Shown: positions 42,838-53,100, numbered from the stretch's first letter. The stretch is 64,000 nt of DNA from Myxococcus virescens (GCF_900101905.1 NZ_FNAJ01000004.1:434001-498000); one strand, 5' to 3'. A program made the numbers and translations. The notes: generated by a model not told the origin, from the sequence alone.

Positions 42838-44126
42838 AAGCCCTGCTCCTCTCCCTGCTGCTCCTCCCCGTCGTCGCGCTCGCGCAGGCGCCCACCATCG
42901 AAATCTCCGGCGCCAACTTCCGCCCCTTGCCGGTGGCGGTGCCCGCACCCCTGACGCAGAACGATGGGGCGAAGGCGTTGGTTGCGCCCTTCGACTCGGC
43001 CTTCAGCTTCGACCTGGCCGCCTCCGGCATCCTCCAGGTGCTGGACCGCAAGGGCTTCACGGCGGACGCGAAGGAAGGCATGGCCGCGGCCAGCATCAAC
43101 TTCAGCCGCTGGGCGGACGTGGGCGCCGAAGCGCTCGTGAAGGTGTCGCTGGCGCAGGACGGCGGCGTGCTGCGCGGGGAACTTCGCCTGTTCAACGTGG
43201 GCACCGGCCGCGAGGACCTGAAGGTGTCCAAGGAAGCGCCCGCCGACAACGCCTCGCTGCTGGCGCACCGCCTGGCGGACGCGCTCTACCGGCACTTCAC
43301 CCGCGAGCCCAGCCCCTTCCTGTCCCGCATCACCTACGTGCGCAAGGTGGGCACCAACCGCGACGTGTACGTGGCGGACTGGGACGGCGGCAACGCCCGG
43401 GCGCTCACCAAGGGCGGCATCAACATCCTGCCCGCGCTGAGCCAGGATGGCTCGCAGGTCGCCTTCACCACGTACCGCAAGAATCGCCCGGACATCTACG
43501 TGCAGTCCCCTGGCGGTGAGGCGAAGGCCGTCATCTCCGGTGGGCAGATGGCCACCGGCGCGGCCTTCTCTCCGGACGGCAAGCGCATCGCGTACTCGCT
43601 GGCGGAGGGCGAGAGCGCCCAGGTGTACGTGGCCAACGCGGACGGCAGCGGCGCGCGCGCGCTCACCGACACGCCCTACGGCCTCAACACCAGCCCCACC
43701 TGGTCGCCGGATGGCAAGCGCATCGCCTTCGTGTCCAACCGGGGCGGCAGCCCGCAGGTCTACATCATGAACGCGGATGGCACGGGCGTGCGGCGGCTCA
43801 CCTTCCAGGGCAACTACAACCAGACCCCGGACTGGTCGCCGCGCGGAGACCTCATCGTCTTCACCGCTCGCGACGAGCGCAACGCCTTCGACCTCTTCAC
43901 CGTCAGCGTGGAGACGGGCAAGGTGACGCGCCTCACGCAGGACCAGGGCAGCAACGAGGAGCCCGCCTTCTCGCCCAACGGGCGGCTCATCGTCTTCACG
44001 TCCACGCGCAATGGCGGCTCGCAGCTCTACGTCATGACGGCGGACGGCAACAACCAGCTGCCGCTGCGCGCCGAGAAGGGCGTCTACCAGACGCCGGACT
44101 GGGCGCCGCTGCCGCAGGCGCAGTAG
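42834..44126 (+). CDS. tolB: TolB beta-propeller protein
   Basis: A 430-residue periplasmic protein with a signal peptide (about 1-18). An N-terminal alpha/beta domain (APFDSAFSFDLAASGILQVLDRKGF) precedes a six-bladed propeller with the WD40-like TolB repeats (YVADWDGGNARALT, DIYVQSPGGEAKAVISGG, VYVANADGSGARALTDTPYG, VYIMNADGTGVRRLTFQGN, DLFTVSVETGKVTRLTQDQGS, QLYVMTADGNNQLPL). Overlaps tolA by 4 bases. The usual partner Pal does not follow. Confidence 0.93.
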   Translation: MKALLLSLLLLPVVALAQAPTIEISGANFRPLPVAVPAPLTQNDGAKALVAPFDSAFSFDLAASGILQVLDRKGFTADAKEGMAAASINFSRWADVGAEALVKVSLAQDGGVLRGELRLFNVGTGREDLKVSKEAPADNASLLAHRLADALYRHFTREPSPFLSRITYVRKVGTNRDVYVADWDGGNARALTKGGINILPALSQDGSQVAFTTYRKNRPDIYVQSPGGEAKAVISGGQMATGAAFSPDGKRIAYSLAEGESAQVYVANADGSGARALTDTPYGLNTSPTWSPDGKRIAFVSNRGGSPQVYIMNADGTGVRRLTFQGNYNQTPDWSPRGDLIVFTARDERNAFDLFTVSVETGKVTRLTQDQGSNEEPAFSPNGRLIVFTSTRNGGSQLYVMTADGNNQLPLRAEKGVYQTPDWAPLPQAQ

Positions 44127-44137
44127 CCACAGGGACG

Positions 44138-44159
44138 GGTGGGGCCTGCGCGCCCCACC
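44138..44159 (+). terminator. Hairpin after tolB
   Basis: GGTGGGGC (44138-44145) pairs with GCCCCACC (44152-44159) over a 6-base loop, 11 bases after the tolB stop. There is no T-run, so it may be a weak or Rho-assisted stop. Confidence 0.45.
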
Positions 44160-44254
44160 TGCGGCCCCTACCGACAGCAGGGGTGGTCTCGACGAAGGGG
44201 GAGCAAGCCGGTGTAGCGTTCCGCGCCCTTCCCTTTCTCGTGAGGCACCTGTCG

Positions 44255-44791
44255 ATGAAACCCTGCTGCGCAGTCCTCGTTGCCGCCCTCTTCCTGGGCG
44301 CATGCGTCGCGACGAAGCCCTCCGTGACGTACTCGTCCTTCGGCGAGGCACGGCTCGCCGAGGATGCGGCGGTGGTCCAGCGCTATGAGGCGGACTATGA
44401 GCGGCGCCATCCCAGCTCCACGTCGATGGCGGGAAACCAGTTTCAGATTCCCGTGACATCAGGTTCGAGCGAAGTGAAGGTGCTCGTCGATACCTTCCCT
44501 GAAGGCGTTGAGCTCGTGAACGGGAGCATCCGCACGACCGATGGCGCCCCGCACGAGATTCTCGGGAAGCTCTCACTTCGTGCGTCATCGCACGGCACCC
44601 TGCCGAGAGAGAAACTCCTCGAGGAGGCGAAGCAACTGGCCCGTGCGGCCGGCGGCAACGTCGTCATCATGTCCTTCGTCGGCGGAGACCAGGCGGAGGC
44701 GAACGGTGTCGTCGGGTACGTCCTCAAGTCCGACCTGGAGCACTACAACCCCAAGAAGTCCCAATCGGGAAAGCTCTCCATCGAGATTTGA
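44255..44791 (+). CDS. Lipoprotein of unknown function (not Pal)
   Basis: A 178-residue lipoprotein (MKPCCAVLVAALFLGAC, lipobox Cys17; ATG at 44255). The mature region has the segments YSSFGEARLAEDAAVVQRYEADY and VEVLVDTFPEGV-like VKVLVDTFPEGVELVNGS. It then continues with LEEAKQLARAAGGNVVIMSFVGGDQAEANGVVGYVLKS, which resembles a small SHOCT/YbgA-type alpha-beta sandwich seen in lipoproteins. It lacks the OmpA-like peptidoglycan-binding motif, so although it stands where Pal is expected it is not Pal. Confidence 0.75.
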   Translation: MKPCCAVLVAALFLGACVATKPSVTYSSFGEARLAEDAAVVQRYEADYERRHPSSTSMAGNQFQIPVTSGSSEVKVLVDTFPEGVELVNGSIRTTDGAPHEILGKLSLRASSHGTLPREKLLEEAKQLARAAGGNVVIMSFVGGDQAEANGVVGYVLKSDLEHYNPKKSQSGKLSIEI

Positions 44792-44879
44792 GCGCATCCG
44801 CGCTCGAGCGCTGCGCATGCCCCCCTGTGCACGTGCCGCGCGTTGACAGGCGCAACCAGCTCAGGTCGAGTCCTCCCAC

Positions 44880-46064
44880 ATGAGCGCGCCCTTCCGCAGC
44901 CACTGGAGCCTGGACCCCGAAGTCGTCTTCCTGAACCACGGCTCGTTCGGCGCCTGCCCGACCGCCGTCCTCCAGCGACAGTCCGAGCTGCGCGCGCGCC
45001 TGGAAGCCGAGCCGGTGCGCTTCCTCCACCGCGAAATCGAGCCGCTGCTGGATGACGCCCGCGCCGCGCTCGCCTCCTTCCTCGACGCGGACGCGGACGA
45101 CCTGGGCTTCGTCCCCAACGCGACGGCGGGGGTGAGTACGGTGCTGCGCTCGCTGCGCTTCGCCCCTGGTGACGAGCTGCTCACCACCGACCACGAGTAC
45201 AACGCCAGCCGCAACGCGCTGGACTTCGTGGCGTCACAGTGGGGCGCCAAGGTGGTGGTGGCGAAGCTGCCCTGGCCGGTGCCGTCCGCGCAGTCGGTGG
45301 TGGACGCCGTGCTGCCCCACGTCACCCCGCGCACGCGCCTGTTCCTGGTGGACCACGTGTCCAGCCAGACGGCCCTGGTGATGCCGCTGGAGCAACTCGT
45401 CGCCGCCCTGCGCGAGCGTGGCGTGGAGACGCTGGTGGACGGCGCGCACGGGCCGGGCATGCTGCCGCTGTCACTGCGCACGCTGGGCGCCGGCTACTAC
45501 ACGGGCAACTGCCACAAGTGGATGTGCGCCCCCAAGGGCGCCGCGTTCCTCCACGTCCGGCGCGACCTCCAGCCCGCCATCAAGCCCCTGTCCGTGAGCC
45601 ACGGGCACAACTCCCGGCGGACGGACCGTTCCCGCTTCCGGCTGGACTTCGACTGGACGGGGACGCACGACCCTTCGGCCGTGCTCTGCGTGCCCGAGGT
45701 GATTCGCTTCATGGGCGGGCTGCTTCCCGGCGGCTGGCCGGAGGTCATGGCCTCGAACCGGGCCAAGGTGCTGGCGGCGCAGAACCTGCTGTGCGCGCGG
45801 CTGGGCACCCAGCCCACCTGCCCCGAGGACATGGTCGGCAGCATGGCCACGGTGACGCTGCCGGACGGCTTCCCCGAAGTCCCCCAGCCCCCGCTCTACG
45901 TGGACCCGCTCCACCTGCGCCTGTTCGACGAATACCGCATCGAGGCGCAAATCACCCCCTGGCCCCGTCCGCCGCGCCGGCATGTGCGTCTCTCCGCCCA
46001 GCTCTACAACACCCCCGCCGACTACCAGGCCCTGAGCGACGCTTTGGAAGCGCTGCTGCGTTGA
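44880..46064 (+). CDS. Class V (cysteine-desulfurase/isopenicillin-N-epimerase-like) aminotransferase
   Basis: A 394-residue PLP enzyme of fold type I. The opening VFLNHGSFGACPTAVLQRQ and VPNATAGVSTVLRSL match isopenicillin-N-epimerase-type members. The PLP Lys lies in the GNCHKWMCAPKGAAFLH segment (HKW), with the Asp in VDGAHGPG before it. The last part (RRHVRLSAQLYNTPADYQAL) is typical of the group. The natural substrate is not known; related proteins act on amino acid-like substrates. It lies 15 bases before the Ppx/GppA gene. Confidence 0.85.
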   Translation: MSAPFRSHWSLDPEVVFLNHGSFGACPTAVLQRQSELRARLEAEPVRFLHREIEPLLDDARAALASFLDADADDLGFVPNATAGVSTVLRSLRFAPGDELLTTDHEYNASRNALDFVASQWGAKVVVAKLPWPVPSAQSVVDAVLPHVTPRTRLFLVDHVSSQTALVMPLEQLVAALRERGVETLVDGAHGPGMLPLSLRTLGAGYYTGNCHKWMCAPKGAAFLHVRRDLQPAIKPLSVSHGHNSRRTDRSRFRLDFDWTGTHDPSAVLCVPEVIRFMGGLLPGGWPEVMASNRAKVLAAQNLLCARLGTQPTCPEDMVGSMATVTLPDGFPEVPQPPLYVDPLHLRLFDEYRIEAQITPWPRPPRRHVRLSAQLYNTPADYQALSDALEALLR

Positions 46065-46078
46065 GTAGGCTGCCGCGC

Positions 46079-47014
46079 ATGTCGCGTTTCGCCACCATCG
46101 ACGTTGGCAGCAACTCCGTCCTCCTGCTCGTCGCGGAGCGCACCCCGGAGGGCCGCTTCGAGGCCGTGCGGGAGCGCGCGGAAATCACCCGCCTGGGCAG
46201 GGGCGTGGATGCGACGCGTAGGCTCTCCGCTGAAGGCATGGAGGCGACGCTCCAGGTGCTGGAGTCCTTCGCTCGCGAGGCGCGCGAGCTGGGCGCGGAA
46301 GGCATTGCCGTGTCCGCCACCAGCGCCGCGCGTGACGCGGAGAATGGCGCGGAGTTCCTCGCCGCCGCGAAGGCGCGCGCGAACGTGACCGTGGAAATCA
46401 TCTCCGGCGCCATGGAGGCGGAGCTGTCCTTCGCCGCGGTGCACTCGGACTTCGCGTCGGACGCGGCGGGCCCCCTGCTGGTGCTCGACATTGGCGGCGG
46501 CTCCACGGAGTTCATCTACGGCAACCGTGGCGGCCACGTGGACTTCCGCCACAGCTTCGACGTGGGCGCGGTGCGCATGACGGAGCGCTTCGTCGGCGCT
46601 GACCCGATGACGTCCGAGGACCGCGCGCGTGTCGAAGCCCACCTGCGCGACACCTTCCGCGCCCTCCCCGCTCCGCCGCCCGGCGCGGCCCTGGTGGGCG
46701 TCGCGGGCACGGTGACGACGCTGTACGCCGTGCAGCACACCATCCACCCCTACGTCGCGGAGCAGGTCCACGGCGGCACGCTGTCCGTGGGCCAGCTGTC
46801 CGCCCTGGCGGACCGGCTGTGCGCCATGCCGCTGGAAGCGCGGCGCGCCCTGCCCGGCATGCAGCCCAAGCGCGCGGACGTCATCCCCGCGGGCGCCCTC
46901 ATCTTGCTGGAGTCGGTGAAGGCGCTGGGACTGGATGCCTGCCGCGTCAGTGACAGGGGCCTGCGCTGGGGCCTGCTCGCGCACCGCTTTGGAGCCGGAG
47001 CCACCTCTTCATGA
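46079..47014 (+). CDS. Ppx/GppA-family exopolyphosphatase/pppGpp phosphatase
   Basis: A 311-residue protein of the Ppx/GppA group with the ASKHA fold. The start FATIDVGSNSVLLLVAER is the phosphate-binding loop. LVLDIGGGSTEFIYGN and VGVAGTVTTLYAV give the second and third conserved loops, and PGMQPKRADVIPAGALI is the closing motif. Which substrate is used, polyphosphate or pppGpp, is not readable. The length matches the short (N-terminal domain only) form. ATG at 46079. The MFS gene overlaps the stop (ATGA). Confidence 0.9.
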   Translation: MSRFATIDVGSNSVLLLVAERTPEGRFEAVRERAEITRLGRGVDATRRLSAEGMEATLQVLESFAREARELGAEGIAVSATSAARDAENGAEFLAAAKARANVTVEIISGAMEAELSFAAVHSDFASDAAGPLLVLDIGGGSTEFIYGNRGGHVDFRHSFDVGAVRMTERFVGADPMTSEDRARVEAHLRDTFRALPAPPPGAALVGVAGTVTTLYAVQHTIHPYVAEQVHGGTLSVGQLSALADRLCAMPLEARRALPGMQPKRADVIPAGALILLESVKALGLDACRVSDRGLRWGLLAHRFGAGATSS

Positions 47015-48279
47015 ACGCCCAACCCGCGGCCTCACCGGCCGCGTCCGCCGTGCCCGCCAGCAACGCGGGTTATGCGCTGCTCATCCTCACCCTCATCAAC
47101 CTGGTCAACTACCTCGACCGCTACATCGTCGCGGTGGCGCTGCCGGACATCCAGAAGGAATTCGGCATCAACGACACGCAGTCCGGCCTGCTGGGCACCA
47201 TGTTCATCGTGGTGTTCATGCTGGCCTCGCCGCTGGGCGGGTTCCTCGGGGACCGCTACCCACGGCGGCTGCTGGTGGTGGGCGGCGTGGTGCTCTGGAG
47301 CCTGGCCACCGGGGCCAGCGGGCTGGCCACCTCGTTCGGCGCGTTGCTCCTGGCCCGCGCGGTGATTGGCATCGGCGAGGCCGGCTACGGCGCCGTGGCG
47401 CCCAGCATCATCTCCGACTTGTACCCGCGCACGCAGCGCACGCGGATGCTGGCGTTCTTCTACATCGCCATCCCCGTGGGCGCCGCCGCGGGATACGGCC
47501 TGGGCGGGTGGTTGACGCAGGCCTACTCGTGGCACGTCGCCTTCTTCGCGGGTGGGGTGCCCGGGCTGATTCTGGGCGCCATGGCCTTCTTCATGCCGGA
47601 GCCCCAGCGCGGCGCCATGGATGGGCCGGACGCGCAGGCGAAGCTGCCCTTCATGGTGGGCCTGAAGGGCTTGGCGCGGAACGCGGCCTTCTGGGCGGTG
47701 ACGGCCGGGTACACGCTGATGACGTTCTCCATTGGCGGCCTGGGCTTCTGGATGCCCACGTACCTGGTGCGCGAGCGCGGCCTGGCGCAGGACAGCTCGG
47801 GCTTCATCTTCGGCGCGATTACGGCGGTAGCCGGCCTGCTGGGGACCGTGGCCGGCGGCTGGCTTGGCGACAAGCTGGACCGCAAGCGCGAAGGCGGCGG
47901 ACTCTGGATGTCCGGCATCGGCCTGATGCTGGCGGCCCCGTGCATGTACCTGGCGGTGAGCCTGAAGGCCGTGGGCCCCACCTTCGCGGCAATCGCCCTG
48001 GCGCAGTTCCTCATCTTCCTCAACAGCGGCCCCATCAACGCGGCCATCGTCAACTGCGTGCCGCCCGCGTTCCGCGCCTTCGCCATGGGCCTGAATGTGC
48101 TGTGCATCCACCTGCTGGGTGACGCGATTTCGCCCACGCTCATCGGCACCATCGCGGACGCATCCAGCCTGCACACCGCCATCGCGGTGAATGCCCTGCC
48201 CGTGCTCCTCGGCGGCTTCGCGCTGCTGCTGGGCGCCCGGCTGTTCCGTGAAGCCGTGCCCCTCGCGCGTCAGGGCTGA
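47011..48279 (+). CDS. MFS transporter (Spinster-like)
   Basis: A 422-residue major facilitator with 12 predicted TM helices. The MFS motif between TM2 and TM3 reads GGFLGDRYPRR. The LNLVNYLDRYIVAVALPDIQKEFG opening and the IIGIGEAGYGAVAPSIISDLYP-like segment (residues about 117-140) place it in the Spinster/Spns-like subgroup, known in animals for lysolipid and sphingosine-phosphate transport. The substrate here is unknown. Translationally coupled to the upstream Ppx/GppA gene, and its 3' end overlaps the convergent acyltransferase gene by 10 bases. Confidence 0.88.
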   Translation: MNAQPAASPAASAVPASNAGYALLILTLINLVNYLDRYIVAVALPDIQKEFGINDTQSGLLGTMFIVVFMLASPLGGFLGDRYPRRLLVVGGVVLWSLATGASGLATSFGALLLARAVIGIGEAGYGAVAPSIISDLYPRTQRTRMLAFFYIAIPVGAAAGYGLGGWLTQAYSWHVAFFAGGVPGLILGAMAFFMPEPQRGAMDGPDAQAKLPFMVGLKGLARNAAFWAVTAGYTLMTFSIGGLGFWMPTYLVRERGLAQDSSGFIFGAITAVAGLLGTVAGGWLGDKLDRKREGGGLWMSGIGLMLAAPCMYLAVSLKAVGPTFAAIALAQFLIFLNSGPINAAIVNCVPPAFRAFAMGLNVLCIHLLGDAISPTLIGTIADASSLHTAIAVNALPVLLGGFALLLGARLFREAVPLARQG

Positions 48280-49589
48280 GCGGCGGCATCCAGCCTTGGC
48301 CGGTACTCGTCGGCCAGACGCTCCATCTCCAAGGCCAGCCGCTCGCCATCCGCGAGCAGCAGGCCCTTGAGGCGCGCGCGGTTGCCCAGCGTGAAGAACA
48401 CGCGGATGTCGCGCTGGAGCGACTCCCAGCGCTCGGCGAAGTAGAGGGTGAACAGCGCCAGCGGTGGCACGGCGAGGAAGACGGCCACGGCCAGGAGCGC
48501 GCTTCCCCACACCGCCACGGCGGCTGTCAGCGCGCCCCACCACACCAGCGCCACCACGAAGGCGGTGAGGAACTTCACCGTGGCCTGTACATCCAGTTCG
48601 GCGTTTCGGCTGGCGAGCCGCGGCAACTGGTAGGGCAGCCAGAACAGGCCCAGCCCCAGGGCGAACAGCGGCAGGCCCAGCACCAGCGCCAGCAGGTTCT
48701 TCACCACGAAGGGCACCACGTTCCCCGGCCGGTACACGAGCGCCAGGTCCTCCAGCCCCGTCGCCTGCACCAGCGCCATGCGGTGCCGGAAGCCGGCGAG
48801 CTGCGCGCGCAGGGACTCGAAGCGCTCCGGCTCCTGGGCGCGGAACATCTGGACGCCGCGCGCCCACAGTCGCAGGCGCTCCGCGTCGAGCGCCCCACCC
48901 TGCTTGAAGGCGAAGAGCTGCTCGGCCAGCTGCGCCAGCGGGAGGTCCGCCCACTGCTCCAGGTTGAGCGTCACCGCGCGAAGCCCGCTGGCGATGCGCT
49001 CGGTGAGGGCGCGGACGGCATCGGGCTCCGCCGCGGCGTCCTCGGGCAGGAAGTCCTGCACGTCGATGGCGGGCCCCACGTCGATGAGCACCTCGCTGCG
49101 GAACACGTGCTTCTCCGCGTAGGTGAGCCCCACGGGGACGATGCGCACCGGAGCCCCGGCCTTCGCCGCGCTCACGGCGATGCGCGCCGCCCCTGTCTTC
49201 AGCTCGGCGAGCCCAGGCTCGGAGTGGCTCTTGCCCTCGGGGAAGATGGTGATGGCGCGCCCCTGCACCAGCGCGCCCTTCGCGGCCTCCAGCGTGCCCT
49301 CGTTGCCGCCCATCTTCGCCGGGTCATCCTGCTTCCGGTACACCGGCAGCGCGTCCAACCCCTTCAACAGCCAGCCGATGACGGGCATCCGGAACAGCGG
49401 CGCCTTCGCCAGGAAGGTCACCTTGCGCCGCGTGAGGATGAACACCAGCGCCGGGTCGATGAGGCCGTTGGGATGGTTGCCCACGAAGAGCACCGGGCCG
49501 TCCGGCTCCAGCGCCGGGGCATTCACCTTCACCCGGTAGAAGAGTCGGAGACACAGCGCCACCACCGCACGCACGCACGCGTAGAACAC
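48270..49589 (-). CDS. Lysophospholipid/glycerol-3-phosphate acyltransferase (PlsC-like)
   Basis: A 439-residue acyltransferase. The N-terminal PlsC domain carries the catalytic block NHPNGLIDP with His and Asp separated by five residues, wider than the usual HX4D and like the yeast Gpt2/Sct1 group. It also has the FPEGKSHSEPGLAELKTGAARIA block with the phosphate-binding residues. A C-terminal half of about 200 residues includes two or more TM helices (about 300-385, VVKNLLALVLGLPLFALGLGLFWLPYQL). The start is GTG at 49589. Inner membrane phospholipid synthesis or remodelling; the acyl donor and acceptor are unknown. Confidence 0.85.
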   Translation of the reverse strand: MFYACVRAVVALCLRLFYRVKVNAPALEPDGPVLFVGNHPNGLIDPALVFILTRRKVTFLAKAPLFRMPVIGWLLKGLDALPVYRKQDDPAKMGGNEGTLEAAKGALVQGRAITIFPEGKSHSEPGLAELKTGAARIAVSAAKAGAPVRIVPVGLTYAEKHVFRSEVLIDVGPAIDVQDFLPEDAAAEPDAVRALTERIASGLRAVTLNLEQWADLPLAQLAEQLFAFKQGGALDAERLRLWARGVQMFRAQEPERFESLRAQLAGFRHRMALVQATGLEDLALVYRPGNVVPFVVKNLLALVLGLPLFALGLGLFWLPYQLPRLASRNAELDVQATVKFLTAFVVALVWWGALTAAVAVWGSALLAVAVFLAVPPLALFTLYFAERWESLQRDIRVFFTLGNRARLKGLLLADGERLALEMERLADEYRPRLDAAAQP

Positions 49590-49611
49590 GGCGGAGACTG
49601 TACTCCACGTC

Positions 49612-50127
49612 TCAGGGATACCGGTCCACCACCTGGATGACGCCGGTGTTGTCCTGCACCACGGAGAAGCCCTTCATCGGGCTCGGGTAGGCAATCAGGC
49701 CCTCGCCGTCCTTGTCCCAGCGCGAGTCCAGGAGGATGCCGCAAAAGGGCACCGACATCGCCCCGGCCTCCGGCAGGAAGATGCGGTCATACCGGCCGAA
49801 GACGCGGTGCTTCGTCACGTACAGGCGGCCACCGATGCGCGCGCCGGGAAGCTGCTGCTCTCCCTGCTCGCGTGGCAGCGCAATCACGAAGCTGTAGTTG
49901 TAGCGCGCCGGGCCCGGGTGGTCCTGGATGGCATCCACGATGACCGGGACCTTGTCCCCGGGCTTCAGGCCCAGGCGCTCCATCTGCAGCAAGGCGCCCC
50001 GGGGACACGTTCCCTCCGGAGGCATCCACTTGGGCCGCGCCGGCCCCTGCGAGGACGCGGAGGAGGTCCGACAACCCGCCGCCACCAGGAGCCCCAGGCC
50101 CACCACCGTCCACCGCGGCCAGCGCAT
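49612..50127 (-). CDS. Lipoprotein of unknown function
   Basis: A 171-residue lipoprotein (MRWPRWTVVGLGLLVAAGC, lipobox Cys19). The mature domain includes WMPPEGTCPRGALLQMERLG, then VPVIVDAIQDHPGPARYNYSFVIALPREQ and LYVTKHRVFGRYDRIFLPEAGAM, suggesting a compact beta-rich fold. No family is recognised. The ATG at 50127 was chosen because it opens the signal; a GTG two codons earlier is possible. Downstream of tamA on the same strand with 17 bases between them, so it may belong to the tamB-tamA unit. Confidence 0.7.
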   Translation of the reverse strand: MRWPRWTVVGLGLLVAAGCRTSSASSQGPARPKWMPPEGTCPRGALLQMERLGLKPGDKVPVIVDAIQDHPGPARYNYSFVIALPREQGEQQLPGARIGGRLYVTKHRVFGRYDRIFLPEAGAMSVPFCGILLDSRWDKDGEGLIAYPSPMKGFSVVQDNTGVIQVVDRYP

Positions 50128-50144
50128 GCGCACCCTCGCCTCCC

Positions 50145-53100
50145 TCAGAACGTCCCAATGCTGAAGTGGAACTGCGTGGTGGCCTCGTTCACCGACTCGT
50201 CCGGGTCCAGGTTGAAGCCCACGTCGAAGGCCAGCGGCCCCACGGGCGTCACGTAGCGCAGGCCCGCGCCCGCCGTGTAGCGCAGCCGGCCCGGGTCGAA
50301 CTGCGTCCGGTCCAGCCACAGGTTGCCCGCCTCGAAGAAGAGCCCCAGGTCCACGGAGGACAGGGCCGGCAGGCGCAGCTCCGCCTTGCCCAGGGTGAAG
50401 AGCTCGCCACCCTGGCTCGCGGGGACCTGCCCGGCGAGCACGGCCTTCAGCTCGGCGGAGCACCCCGACGGCGAAATCAGCGCGCGGCAGTCACGCAGTC
50501 GCTGCTGCAACGCGCCGCGGACGTCCTCCGGCAGCACACCGTCCTCACGGAAGCCGCGCAGGCTGGACGAGCCGCCCAGGTAGAACAGCTTCGAGCCAAT
50601 GGCCTGCGCCTGCTCCTCCAACGGGATGATGGTGCCCGCGCGCGCGGACAGCGCCACGCTCGCCCGCCGTCCCAGCGGGATGTAGCCGCTGAGGCTGCCC
50701 GACAGCTTCACGCCGTCGATGGGGTACGCATCCACGCGGTTGCCCGCCACGTCCGTGGGACGCACGCTCAAGCCACGGGTGAACTCCGCGCTGGAGACGA
50801 ACACCACGCCCCGGCGCGGGTTGGCCGGGTCATCCCGGAAGTCGAGCGTGACGGAGGGGCGCAACGAATGCAGCGCGAAGTCGCCGAACGGGTAGCGCAG
50901 CCGCTCCCGGTCGGCGCGGTTGAGCAGCTCCAGCACGCCCGCGCGCGAGCGCAGCCGGTTGTTCTCCACTTCGTAGGACAGCGACAGGTTGAGCCACGTC
51001 GCCGCGGCCCAGTCCATGGCGGCCGCCGCCGCGAACCGCGAGGACACGTAGGAAGGCCGGTGGACGCGCTCGCCAATGAGGTCCAGGCGGGCCCCCACCT
51101 GCAGCGGCAGCAGGAAGAACAGCCGCGGCTGCGCCAGCGCGAGGTTGCCTCGGCCTCCCAGGCCATTGAGCCCCTGGAGCTCCACGTCACAGCCCGGAGC
51201 GGGACCGCCACCGGGCACCGTCTGCTGGCAGGCGATGCGCCTGTCTCGAGACAGCGCCTCCGCGCTCCAGCCCGCGTAGTTGATCTTCCCGCGCGCCAGC
51301 AGGCTGAGACCCAGTCCGTCCAGGTTGCGGTAGGCCGTGTCGAGCGTGATGCGGGGACCATCCACCAGGAAGTAGCCGCCGGACACCTGGCCATCCAACC
51401 GGGGCCGCTCCTGGACCGTCACCAGCACGTCCTTGGTGTCCTCGCGCCGGGTGGGGTCCGCCAGCGCGATGTCCACCTGACGGAACACGCCCAGGCGCGC
51501 CAGGCGGCGCTGGCCCTCCGTCAGCTCATCCAGCGCGATGGGCTTGCCCTCCTCCACCGCGAGGTTGGCCAGCACCAGGTCCGGGTCCGTGCGCGTCAGG
51601 CCCTGCACCAGAATCTTCCCGACCTTCACCTGCGGGCCCGCGTCCGCGCGGAAGATGACGGTCGCCTGCGTCCCGTCCTCGCCCACGCCCGTCTCCGTGG
51701 TGACGCGCGCGAAGAGGTAACCCTGCCGCCCCAGCTCCTGCTCCAGCGCCTGACGTGAGGACTCCACCGTGTCGAAGCTCAGCGGCGCGCCCTCGCGCAT
51801 GCGCCGGCCCATGACCCAGGCCGTCAGGCCCGGTGGCACGCCCTCGAAGTCCACCTTCACCAGGCGCGCCTGAGGCCCCTCCTCCACGTCGAAGTCCGCG
51901 ACCGCCGTGCGCCCCACGACATCCACCGTCAGGCCCCGGAACGCCACCACCGCGGAGAGGAAACCCTGCTCGCGGTAGGCCTCGTTCATGGCCTCCACGG
52001 CCTCCAGCCACGCGTCCTCCACGTACACGGTGGACGCTGGCGGCGGCGGCGCGACGCCCGGGGGCTCCAGGCCGTGACGTCCCTCGGTGTTCAGCGGGTC
52101 GTCGAGCATCCGCAGGTCCAGCTCCGGCCGCGTCATGCCCGCCAGCACCTGCTCCGCGAGCAGCGCGCGCAGCGTCTCCACCGGCAGCCCGCGGTTGCCG
52201 TGGAAGCGCACGTCGGCCACGCGCAGCGGGTGCCCCTCCTCCACGTCGAACACCAGCGCCACCACCTCGCCATCCGGACGCAGCACCTCGCGGGGCCGCA
52301 CGCGCACGTCGTGGAAGCCGCGGTAGCGGTAGAAGACCTCCATGCGTCGCGCGAGCCGGCCAGCGACGACCTCGTCCATGGGCTCCGAGACGTCGTGCGC
52401 CAGCACGCGCTCCAGCACGCCGTGCGGGAAGTGGCGGTTGCCGTGGAAGCGCACCACGTAGCGAGGCCCCGCCATCAGGGGCACCGCCACCGACGCGAAG
52501 CTGCCCTCCACCAGCACCGCCGGCGCCCCCACCTGCGCGCGCCAGTAGCCCTCGCCGCGCAGCAAGGTGCGCAGCTCCTCCAATGAGCTGGACAGGCGCG
52601 CCCGATCGAACACCTGCCCCGGATGCAGCGCCAGCACCTCCAGCAACCGGGACAGCGGCAGGCCTGGGCTGCCGGAGAAGGTCACCTGCCGCACCCGCGT
52701 GGGCAGTCCTTCGTCCACGGTGAGCACCACCGCGATGCCATCCGTCACCGGCTCCTGCGTCACGGAGACTCTCGTCGAGTCGTACCCCTTGCGCTGATAC
52801 GCCTGGAGCACGGACGACACCGCGCCCTGCAACTCCTCGGCGTCCAGCGGCCCGCCCTCCAGCAAGCTGCTGGCCTCCAGCAGCTCCCCGTCCGACAGCA
52901 CGGAGTTGCCTTCGAAGCGCAGCCGCGCCAGCCGCGACACGGGTGTGAGCTGGAACATCAGCCGCACCCCGCCTCGCACCGGCTCCGTGCGCGCCACCAC
53001 GTCCGTGAAGCGGCCCGTGGCCCACAGCCGCTCCACCGAGCGCCGCACCGCGCCCGGCGTCAGCGTCTGCCCCTTGCGCACCGCCACCAGGTCGCTCAGG

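Noticed and set aside
44255-44791. Candidate Pal lipoprotein after tolB
   Set aside because: It has a lipobox but no OmpA-like peptidoglycan-binding motif (no NxxLSxxRA), so I did not call it Pal.
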